From assembly GCA_911728455.2 (NCBI GenBank), contig OU452223.1:16797802-16861801 (forward strand): a DNA stretch of 64,000 nt. Direction: 5' to 3'. A model generated the notes under the pieces. The model was not told where the DNA came from and did no database searches. It saw only the letters and a program-made list of their open reading frames with translations. Made by a program: the position numbers and the translations under genes. Position 1 is the first letter of the stretch. Each line of letters opens with the position of its first letter. Source of the DNA: Marthasterias glacialis (taxonomy: Eukaryota; Echinodermata; Asteroidea; Forcipulatida; Asteriidae). Positions 12,901 to 22,736 of this stretch are shown here, piece by piece.

Positions 12901-15900
12901 TCAGAGAATGCTGTGTGTTTCCAAAGCTGACATAGAGGGAGTGCACAGCAGACATAGACGACAATGATGACCTAAGCATTTTCCGCCATTTCTATTGACG
13001 AAACCAATATCAACTCCCGTTTTTGCGTTTTTGATTGACTAGATATCTACAGGAGTACACATCTCTTGGGACTGCCGGGGGACTGTACCATTTCAGAGAT
13101 CAAATTCTTAGTGGACAACCTCAAGGATTCTTCGTCTTCAATGGCGACCTGTGCTGCAAGTTTCCACTGGTTGAAATGCTTGAGTTCCACAAGCTGAAGG
13201 ACAATGGAAAGCATTTCACCCTGCTAGCAACTGAGGTATGCCGAGGAAAAAGAACAACAGCATTATCTTATGTTAAATACAACATTGTGATGGTATCCTC
13301 TGCTAATATCCAGGATTCGAACTAGCCTCTTGTCAGCAGACACGCTCAGTGTGTCTAGTAGTGAGACAATTGCTCTGGAATTGCCGGGATGTGGGTTCGA
13401 ATCCCACTTGAGTAGTATGCATGTGTTTTCTCCGCAGGACTGGGGGAAAGCACTGAGTATCTGCTCTTGAATGGTGGAGATGTGGGTTCGAATCTCACTT
13501 GAGTAGTATGCATGCAGGTTTTTTCTCGCAGGACTGGGGGAAAGCACTGAGTATCTGTTCTGGAATGGCAGCATTATGGGTTCGAATCCCACCAGAGTAG
13601 TATGCATGCGTTTTTTTCTCAGCAGGACTGAGTATACAGTGATTATCACACATCGATGTTAGGGGTAAAACACAAATAATATTATTATGAGTGTCTATTT
13701 CTATAAAAGATTTGCTCACCAGTAATTAATGACAAGTTGTTTTAGTTTATTTTGGTTGATTCTGAATACTGATTACTCATCAAGAAATTTTCATTTTCTA
13801 CCAGGCAACCAAGAAACAGTCTCTAAACTATGGATGTCTGGTGATGGACCCGGACACAAATGAGGTTAGTGGTTTTATTGGTTTGTGAAGGCTAGTTTGT
13901 ACTCACTGAGTGTAATTAGAGTTCGGTACAAATGAGTATCCACAGTGTGAGGTCAGTCTGGAAGGCAAGTATACTCACTGTTAAGGAATGTAAATCCGTA
14001 TATGTACAAATGGCTTGTGTGGCCAATCAAGTGTAACAGGCTCAAAAATATCAAGTCAGAAAAAAATGAGAACTTGGCAGAAAGATGTTTATTTCTATTT
14101 TTCCACCCCTGTGACAAAATTTCAGTAAACTCTAAAAAACTTGTTGATTTTTGTGTGTCCTCATCAGAACAACTGAATAAAGATTAAGAAAAAGACCCAG
14201 AGGATGCTGGGCAAACTGCATTCCTTACACTTTATTTCAAGTCTAAGATCATGGTTATTTTTCGTCTGCATCAGCCGCACAAAGCACCATTGGCCTCTAT
14301 TGGCTACCACACGCCCTAACTCAGACTTGATCCTCAGACTCTCTCAGATTTGATCCTCATGTGTTTATGGAATATCCGTGTATTCATAACTGAAATTTAC
14401 ATAACAACATGGACGCCAGAGAAATGGCCAATCAGGAGTCTGAATAGGGCGTCCAGCAGTCATGTGTTCACAGAAAGCTGGTCCCTCCATGTTGCAACTC
14501 TCTTAATACACAGCTCTGCCCCTAAGTTCTAATAATCTGAGGACTCAGATCGGAAATGGTGCAGATCCTCTTCAGCTGAAAGAAAGCTCAACTCCAAATC
14601 CAGCCACAGTGGAATGAAGTGAGAGTGATAGTTCAGTTTTGAGTGTTTTTTTTTTCTTAACAGGTACTTCACTACGTTGAGAAACCCCAGACATTTGTCA
14701 GTAGCATCATCAACTGTGGTCTTTATCTCTTCACTCCTGACATCTTTGAACACATCTCAACGGTCTTTAAGGAAAACCAATCGATAATCTTCAAGTAAGA
14801 TGTGCTTAATGCTTCCTGTGGAACACCATTGACAACTTATTAATCTCAATAAGCACTATAGATTTTTATTAAATTTAAAAATGGATTTAGATATAGACTT
14901 AAGGCAGAGCAAACTTGTAAATGATTTGTGTATTACGCGCTAGAGTAACCCCAAGTGGCATGTTAATTTCGTCAGTGGCGCCACGAACTGATGTATGGTA
15001 CTCCACAGCCAAGATTGTTAGGAGAAAGTCGGGTGAAGTTGAACTATTTTTCAAATTGCTGTTTCGGAGACTGCTTAATATTTAAAAATAAAATTGTAAT
15101 ACCCAAACAAAGCTGACTTCTTCATTTGTACAGAACTGTCAATGTGTTTTGATTAGTTTTTCTAAACACATACATCATTTTGTGAAAACGAAAAAACAAG
15201 ACATGCACGCAGAATGTTGTATACAAATATACGCATAAGTCAACTGATACGTCACTTCGTGGGAACATGGAAGTGGTACCACGCGTGTTTGGCACCATGC
15301 CAGTGCTATGTGTTTCAATGGATAAATTGATGTATTGTGATACGTCACTTTGTAGAAACGCAAAATGGCAAATCTCGTGATACGTCGGCCATGCTAATTA
15401 TAATTACGAAACTATTACATGTTAGGTCCTGAAACTTTGCTGAAAACGTTAACAGTAATGAGTATATCAATAATTTGTACAAAAAAGGATTTGCCAAATT
15501 TTGTGATTTTTGACCCATACACTGGTTCGTGGTGTGACTGACGATTTTGATGCCATACTAATTAAATTATCTCTGCTTTAGAAATTTGTTTTTTACTTTT
15601 ACATCGTTTTATCATCACACGCACCTAAATGACCAGTGATGGCACCTGATATACCAGATGCTAGTTAAGTTACCATAGAGAACTGCTCTTGGGAAGACCT
15701 AACTCAAGCCTCAAGACTCTACTACGCTACATTTCAAAACGTCTTTGGTCAGGGAATGGAAATAAAAATGCTGCAGATTCCCAAAGAGTAAATTTTACTC
15801 ATGCAGCAGTCAACAGCAAATATATGAGCCCAACATCCAAACCTGGGGCAAACAAACAGCAGCTGCTTGGTTTCAAAGGATGTAGATGATTTTTACAAAC

Positions 15901-18900
15901 GTATCCAAATTAATGTGTTTGTTTTCTTCTTGCAGCGATGATCCTTTCTCCAGCAACAAGGACATCATACGCCTGGAGCAAGACATTTTCTCCCCATTGG
16001 CCGGCACCGGGAAACTGTTTGCGTACAACTGTGAAGATTTGATGTGGAGTCAAATCAAGTCTGCCGGGTAAAGATTTTATTAAGATTTTATGAAATGTGG
16101 AACATCACTCCTTAATACTCTTTGATTGACCACCCATATATATATAACAAGGAAAGGAAAATAAACTGATAAAACAAGGTGTCCTATGTCTCGCATACAC
16201 GCATGTGGTTGTTCAAATGGTGAGATGTTCAGCTGTGAAGACGGGCTTTGATGGAGGGGTAAACAAACTTAAAGTCACATAATAGGGTACAATAGCTTGT
16301 GTAAACTTTGAAAATTGAAAGATTTATAATTGCAGATTTGTGGTATTAGTGTTTGGTGGGGACTATTGAAGCACTGCCAAGACCATTCTCCTCTTGTTTG
16401 GCCACCCCCCCTTTAGTGTAGCATCATCATTACCATTCTGCTGTGGTGGCAGGTGACCTCAAGTTTTTTCCATGCTGCTCTTCTTGAGCTATGTTGGCGA
16501 TCATGTCTGCAGTTAACATTCTTTCTGTGTTCCCAAGCAGTTTTTTGATGTAGCCTGGGAATGTTGTTGGTTGGATACCTCTATGTTTCTTGCCATAGAA
16601 TGGAGTGAATAGGCAATATGTTCTTGTAGGTTCCGCTTTGCACATTCTGAAGACATATCCAATGTCCGAGTTTAACAAATGTTTATTTTGTTTCTACCAG
16701 GTCAGCCATCCATGCCAACCGTCTCTACTTAGGACTTTACCACGACACTCATCCCGACAGATTGGCACAAAACAACGACAATGGACCTCGTGTTGTTGGA
16801 GATGTGTTCATCCATCCCACTGCTCGTGTGGATCCCACAGCTACGGTATGTCGTGATCAACCTCAAACCCTCAGCTTCTTGATCACAGATTCCTTTCACA
16901 GTAAATCAAAAAATTGTTAGTAGTCTCACGTTTCGAACCTTGCAGAGTCTTTCTCAAAGGCTAAATGTTACTGGAGTAACAAAAGTAGTCAAGTGGAAAG
17001 AAGTGAAAAGAGAGAGGCAGAAAGCAGTCAGAAGATGCAAGGGATGAACAATGACAATGAAGAGGGAGACAAAGGGGGGAGAATCTGGTTTAACCACAAG
17101 AGGTTGGAAACACAAAAGACAAAATCAAAGGTGGGAAAAAGGGGAGAAGAAAAATAATATAGTGAACGTGACAGATTTCAAAAGGGCAATTTCTTGGAAT
17201 TGCAGACTCTCTTTTCTTTGTGAGTACTGCTGGCACAAAGAAACTCTGACTTGACAAAGCCAAGAGAACAAAGATTCTCCTTGAAGCACCGTGGTTTCTG
17301 TATCATGAAATGATCAAATTCACTCACTGTGAATAGCAAAACAACCTCGGCTGTGAGGTGCAGCCGAGGAATGGTCCTAAATATGGAGCCAAGGCTGGAC
17401 ACTTGGTTCACTCGGACTTAACCTACCTTGAGCCAAAATACAATGAATAAACAATGATGAAAGCCTCCAGATGTCTCGTCACCCTCATCGTGGGGAAAAA
17501 AAGGACAAAGGTCTGGAATTAGGGATTACACAATAACCCCGCATAATAGGAAAAATTTGATGGCAATTTAACTATCTGTCCTCTTTGTGTGGGTTTAAAG
17601 AAGCGTTAAACGCTCCGTAGAGGAATATAAGGGCGACCTTTGTTTCGGGCTTTGAATTTCACATAAAAATACAAAATTCGCATAAACCTGCTTGCTGGCT
17701 CGGAAAATAATGGTGTCTATACACGTCATCCGGCGCCAACCCGGGTAGAGTACATTTCCTAATGGCAAAACATTATATATGTGCTTTTCTCTTGTCTTTC
17801 CAGTTGGGTCCTAATGTAACTATTGGTGCTGCTGTTATTATTGGACCTGGGGTACGAGTCAGGGAATCTATAATTCTGGAAGGCGCCAGTCTACAGGTGA
17901 AGTGTTGTAATTATATTTACTAAAGATAGACATGCTGGTTGTTTTTTGCCAAACCAACTTCTGACAGCTATCGTGAACATTTTAATTGGCAGACAAGCCA
18001 TCGCACACAGCTGAAAATGTGCTGAAAGGCGGGGTATATATACATTTTTTTAATGTAATTTGTTTTAATCTCAGCAACCTGCACGTACTGTCAAATTAAG
18101 GTAAAACTTCATGACGTACCAAGTTTTCATTGGATGACATAGCAACCATAGGAATATCTTGGGGAGATAAAATAATGAAGCTCATATCTTTTTTTTATTT
18201 TGCAACTTACTTTAGACAGGAGAAGATGATACTCGTGTTTGTCTATTTTTCTTCTTCTTGGTTTTGACTGCCACCAAGTTTCCTCTAGAACAACTTCTTT
18301 TTTTCTACTTGACTATAGGACCACTCTTGCATACTGCACAGCATTGTGGGATGGAACAGCTCTGTGGGAACATGGTCCAGGGTAGAGGGGACACCACAAG
18401 ATCCTAACCCTAACGACAAGTTTGCCAAAGTGGATAGCGACAATTTGTTTGATGAGCATGGCAAGCTCACACCATCAATCACAATTCTAGGTAAGCAGGC
18501 AGTTTCCGCATCTTCAACAGTTATGTTACTTTCCCCCCAGAGCACTAAATCTTCTCAGCCCTTGTGGATCCTTATTTCTGCTAGTGGTGTCTTGTTTTCT
18601 TTAGAATGTAACGCTTGATTGAATGTGTTTGCTGAGGTTAGTATAAATCTAGCCAGTGCCCAAGGGAGAACGGATCTTTACCAACTGATTGGGCTGCCCT
18701 GGTCAAACAAAACAAACTAAACAAATAAAGTAACCCTTGACAACTGTACTGGATACTTATGTAACATGTCATATAACATACATATATAATTAGCTTAACA
18801 TTACCTTATCAACATGGCTGACTTGTCTGGCTTTAGTCACTTATACCATTCCTTGGCTATATCCTTCAATTTAATTTTTAAGTTGACGTGATCACATAAA

Positions 18901-20466
18901 TCCACGCCAGCCGTAATGCATCAACATCATAACCATAGCCCATCAATTGCCAAATGCCATGTAATAATTTAAAGGTGCACAGTTGGTCTAACTGGTGACC
19001 TGTTCAAAGGTACCGGCCAATTGAAAACACATGGATAGTGAATGAAAGATGCAGCGCCATAACTAGGGTCAAATTTTAGGAGGGGGGGCACCATTTTTTC
19101 TTAGGGGGGGGGGCACTTTTGGCCAATTAACACTGGAGTTTCTGTTTGTATTTTTCCTAAACAAGCCCCTTTCAGCGCTCTTCTGACGTGTTGAGGTAAA
19201 CAAAATACATTCTGCATGTAAATAATAAAAAAGTAGTTTTAAAAACAGTGAAATTACTACATAAAAGCTCATAAAATGTAACATTTTACTCTGGTAAGTT
19301 TTAATATCAAAAGTCCAGATTTCAAATGGGGGGGGGGGGCATGGACATCAGTTGTCCCTGTGTGCTCCCTCCCCCCCTTAGTTACACTACTGGAAAGATG
19401 AAAGAGCTTTGTTGTAAGATTGTTCAAAGTCTTTGGCTGTCATCATACACTGTTTCCTGGTGTTTCTTAGGTTGCAATGTGGCCATACCGCCGGAGGTCA
19501 TCATTCTTAATTCCATCGTGCTTCCTCACAAAGAGATCAGCTACAGCATCAAGAATCAGATTCTTCTCTAACGCCCTCCATTTCCATCTTGTCGTCTGTA
19601 TGTATTTAACCCAATGACTCATTCATCTGTGTGTATTTTGTTTTCTAAAGTGGGGGCTCAAAGGTCAAATTCAGTTTTATGGTCAAGTGTCTTGCTCAAG
19701 GACAAGTGTTTCATGACCAGCATTCAAACTCATAACTAGGCCATCAGAACTTGAGTCCGATGCACAAGACCAATAGGCCATGACACGCTATTGTACATGG
19801 ACTCCATTATCCCATCCCATTATGCAATGCCATTGTTAAAGCTGCTTGTGGGACTTTAATTCACTCCAAGTTTGTCGGACAGGTTGATATAAAGGGAAAT
19901 AGGTTTATCATCAGTAACAATAAGTCAGCAATCAAAGCAACTTTAAAATATTCACGTTATATGGTAATGATACTAAGCCTACAAAGAAATTGCAGGACTG
20001 AAATGAAGTTAAGATTGCTGCTTCCCCAAAAGTCATACACTTTCATGCATTTTGTGTTTTGTTTATTTGTTTTTGGGGTGGGTGGGGTGGAAACTGAATG
20101 TTCCTTGTCATACAGTGAACGATTTCTCATGTAAAATTGCAAAATGCCAATCATCAATACTCAAAAATCGTTTGCTACTCAGTGTTAGCATTCAGTGTGC
20201 ACAAAACATGTCATGCATACTGTTCAGTCTAAATATTTTGCTATCAAAGTTTGCTGGGTGAAATCATTCCCAGTTGTACAATCTGTACATTTATAGGTTG
20301 GTTAATTTATCTGATTTTATGGATGGTCGATTTTACTTAAGATTATTGTTTTCTTTAAAATACAGGCAGCAATGTGAGTATTCCGGCCGAAGTCATGATC
20401 CAGAATGCCATCATTCTTCCCGACAAAGAGATACGAGGATCTTTCTGTAATCAGATTCTGCTTTAG
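9976..20466 (+). CDS. GMPPA: GDP-mannose pyrophosphorylase alpha subunit (GMPPA)
   Basis: GMPPA is the non-catalytic partner of GMPPB in the cytosol; it binds GDP-mannose and restrains synthesis. Coding exons: 9976-10018, 10919-11016, 11513-11616, 13043-13235, 13805-13864, 14664-14794, 15936-16067, 16701-16845, 17804-17896, 18319-18490, then either 19471-19571 or 20366-20466. All junctions are GT-AG and in phase; the product is 423 residues (human 420). The start [20 protein letters not shown] has the GMPPA-specific loop form of the nucleotidyltransferase signature. Further markers are the domain motifs VEKP and QIKSAG and a C-terminal left-handed beta-helix region ([34 protein letters not shown]). 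Two alternative last exons are the odd feature. The upstream neighbour is divergent and RPL41 convergent. Possible poly(A) signals (AATAAA) lie at 20993, 21062 and 21443. Confidence 0.97.
10479..10609. mobile_element. 131-bp foldback (palindromic) MITE in GMPPA intron 1
   Basis: The element is two inverted arms of about 60-65 bp (ctagacccagtaa ... ggtcgtactagc and its inverse), with almost no loop and an extra short aacagtaa stretch in the left arm. Flanks carry a 7-bp repeat, ggtaaaa, at 10472-10478 and 10611-10617. Its ends match the ends of the 1,034-bp palindrome at 24001-25034, so the two form one family. Confidence 0.85.
11160..11440 (+). repeat. tRNA-Leu-derived SINE, family A copy in GMPPA intron 2
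   Basis: Forward-oriented copy with a decayed tRNA head (gtgggtgcaaatcccag at the B box) and the well-kept body (acacttgtgttttcgagcaag, gggacgttaagacg, gggtttaccccggtg, caggtttcctcaggcttc). Confidence 0.75.
11987..12165. mobile_element. Solo end of a pogo/Tigger-like element in GMPPA intron 3
   Basis: The sequence begins TA followed by cagtcgactctcgttaatac, which resembles pogo/Tigger-type terminal repeats. It continues with six or more degenerate tacgag/aacgag motifs. No matching inverted end was found downstream, so the copy looks truncated. Confidence 0.5.
13345..13672 (+). repeat. tRNA-like SINE, family B, with internal triplication
   Basis: Three tandem units of about 85-95 bp each hold a B-box-like gggttcgaatcccac (or close variant), then gagtagtatgcatg and cgcaggactggggg. 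The array ends with acagtgattatcacacatcg, the tail shared with the copies at 34648-34876 and 39399-39545. It lies in GMPPA intron 4. Confidence 0.75.
16425..16690 (-). mobile_element. LINE reverse-transcriptase C-terminal remnant
   Basis: On the minus strand 16430-16678 reads an 82-codon frame containing [20 protein letters not shown] followed by [10 protein letters not shown]. This resembles the extreme C-terminus of non-LTR retrotransposon polyproteins (a W or H residue after IAQ.R). It ends 20-30 bp before GMPPA exon 8. No upstream RT motifs are present, so it is a short fragment. The family is unassigned. Confidence 0.45.
19052..19392. mobile_element. hAT-type non-autonomous element, 341 bp, in GMPPA last intron
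   Basis: Terminal repeats CAGCGCCATAACTA and (inverted) CAGTAGTGTAACTA are flanked by a perfect 8-bp target duplication, gaaagatg, at 19044-19051 and 19393-19400. The 8-bp duplication with CAG ends is diagnostic of hAT transposons. Long G runs sit near both ends. No transposase frame is present. The right end is 78 bp upstream of the first alternative GMPPA exon. Confidence 0.88.
19471..19571 (+). CDS. GMPPA: GMPPA alternative last exon, version a
   Basis: The acceptor tgtttcttag precedes 101 nt ending in TAA. In phase after CTA|G it reads [20 protein letters not shown], then [13 protein letters not shown] and a stop, closely matching the vertebrate GMPPA C-terminus. No AATAAA was seen between this exon and version b, so its poly(A) site is unclear. 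It sits between a hAT element (78 bp upstream) and a SINE (about 80 bp downstream). Confidence 0.9.
19650..19786 (-). repeat. tRNA-Leu-derived SINE, family A copy between the GMPPA alternative exons
   Basis: On the minus strand it starts gtgtcatggcctattggtct, includes ggactcaagttctg (leucine CAA-type loop), and ends within the ttgctcaaggacaagtg tail segment. The body is shorter than in other copies. Confidence 0.75.
20366..20466 (+). CDS. GMPPA: GMPPA alternative last exon, version b
   Basis: The acceptor ctttaaaatacag precedes 101 nt ending in TAG, the same length and phase as version a. It reads [20 protein letters not shown], then [13 protein letters not shown] and a stop. It shares the IP.EV, N.I.LP.KE and NQILL anchors with version a and with vertebrate GMPPA, but differs at about one third of positions. 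It is followed by AATAAA at 20993. Intactness of frame and splice site argues for use as a mutually exclusive C-terminus. Confidence 0.85.
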
Positions 20467-20992
20467 GCTGTCAACAGATGAGCTACATTCTTGAAAACAA
20501 GAAATCTTAAAAACAAGATAGCAGGGCTGGTATCCAGTATTTTTCACGTCTAGAAACGTGACCTCAGATGTCCCAATGACAAATCGGAAACACACCTTGT
20601 CCCGTCCCAGTTAACATTGACTTGGTAGACAAAAAATGACTTAACTCTCCTACTGTCTGACCGTAACAAAAATATCATTCACTGTGGTTTTGAATGATAC
20701 ACTGTTTATATTAGCCAACATGATTTGTGGTAAATGCACAGAGTACATGTATAGTAGTTAATGCTGTACAGTTGTGGCACCATTAACTTTCTGCAGTTGA
20801 GTGGTTTGAATTGGTTGGTCAACTCACAGGAAAATGGTACCAAGAGTAGGAGGGTTAATATAAATTATGGTGTAAGATCCACAAATGTACTAAAATTATT
20901 ACTGAAAATATTTCACCAAGTAGTTCACCAAAATGTTTTACAACCAACAACATAATTTTCGGAAGAGATTTATATAAATGTGTATTTAAGAT

Positions 20993-20998
20993 AATAAA
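20993..20998 (+). terminator. Candidate GMPPA polyadenylation signal (AATAAA)
   Basis: This is the first AATAAA downstream of the version b stop codon. Others follow at 21062-21067 and 21443-21448. Which is used cannot be told from sequence. Confidence 0.45.
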
Positions 20999-21902
20999 GT
21001 ATCTATAACATCAGCTACTTCACAGCAGTAAGATTGACGATTTGAAGAAATCTATATTTTTAATAAAAGTTATGCTTTTTAATCGTAACTTTGATTATTT
21101 CAGACAAGTTGAGCTGAAACAATTAATTTCTGACTCAAGGTCTTGAAAATGTTTGCTTTCCTTTTTTGAAGGGGAAAAGGAAAAGTGTTAATCCCTGTGT
21201 CTTGTTTTGGGTGTATAAAACTTTAATTTCATGGAAGGCATCACAAGGAATGTTTATACATGTACATGTACCTAGTGCAATTTTTGTTTGCATTTGTTTT
21301 AGTAGGAGTCTTTTTTCCCTTCATTTATTAAAAGAAAATATGTTTGGAAGCTTTCAGTTATCAAAATTAAGCATATGTGCAGTTACCTGTGGTTAGAAAT
21401 CCATGTTTAATTTGACGGACCAAATTGAGGCTTTTAGTGTTAAATAAAGTACATGTTCAGTAAAACTTGTTACCCTTTTTTCGCCTAGGAACATAAATTG
21501 TTGGCAGCCATGCATAGGTCAACACCATATTTGTTTAATGCATAATGGGGGGGGGGTGGGACTGTACTATGCAGCTTTACTCTTGATTCCAAGTGATCGC
21601 AGATTTATTTTTATCTACCTGATAAAAGTGATCTAGAGAGCCAATGCAGTAGTGCCTGAAACAGCGCCCTCTTGTGCTTAACCTGAGATCATGAGTTAAA
21701 GTGTGTAATAGCCAAATACATGTAGGCAAGTTTTATTTAACGTGCCCAATACAGTGTTTTTCAATGTCATGGGTGCAAGGTGAAAAATGAGGAAATCAGC
21801 TGATCCGAGGAAAAGTTGCATGCCTGCCAATAAAGACTAACCTAACCGCAATCTCAAACTTGAAATCGGGTTTAGTGTATTGTTTCATGATTTCCTGACA
21901 CC

Positions 21903-22256
21903 CAGTGACGTAACTTTGGTAAAATTTGAGGCAGTGTTTGTTCCACAAACAAGCCCCTATTCAGCCCTCTTCTGATGTGTAGAGGTTAAAAAAAAATACA
22001 TTGTGTATATAAAAAGAAAAAAAAAATTTAAATTACTACATAAAAAGCTCATATAATGTAACATTTTATGCTGGTAATTTTTAACCTCTAAAGTCCAGAT
22101 TTCATATGGGGGCACAGACATCAGTTGGGAGGGGGCAACATAAAAGCTCATATAATGTAACATTTTATTCTGGTAATTTGTAACCTCAAAAGTCCAGATT
22201 TTATATGGGGGCACAGACATCAGTTGGGAGGGGGGGCGGGCACTCCTACACCACTG
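21903..22256. mobile_element. hAT-type element, older sister of the 19052-19392 copy
   Basis: It has ends cagtgacgtaac and (inverted) cagtggtgtag. The flanking octamers ctgacacc and ccgacatc match at 6 of 8 positions (two transitions), a decayed target duplication. It shares the body motifs acaagcccct, ctcatataatgtaac and aaagtccagattt with the other copy. An internal block of about 100 bp is tandemly duplicated. It lies between the GMPPA and RPL41 3' ends. Confidence 0.75.
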
Positions 22257-22736
22257 CCGACATCCAGTAAATCTGGTTGTAAAAATCATTGAGATACATG
22301 TCTACTCCCGTGCATAATTTTTGAAAAAGGCAATATTTTTTTTAAACCGGGCATGTAGTCTCAGTTTTTAGCCATGCCAATTCCGTGACATTTATTTCTC
22401 GAGTTAGCTGTGGACTAAATAAAATTCTTAAAATTGATTCCGAGGTTTGCATCTATTCATTTTGTATTTCTGGACATGGGGTTAAATTGTGGAATATTTG
22501 AAAGCCTTATTTACAATATTTGGGTGGTACTTGTCATGCCTTGAAAAAGTATTAAAGCTTCGCAAGTAATTCATCTTAAAAGAAAGATGAGACAATGTTG
22601 TATTTAATGTTTACGTTACAGACCATTGTGGATTAAGTTTAAGAAAGCTTTTTACGAGAAAATCACTCATTTCACCACAAAAAACATCAAAGTGAGACCA
22701 TTTTTGTTTTTTTATGTGACACATGCTGATGCTGCC

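Noticed and set aside
13263-13719. 128-codon and 74-codon minus-strand frames
   Set aside because: They read through the tandem tRNA-like SINE units in GMPPA intron 4.
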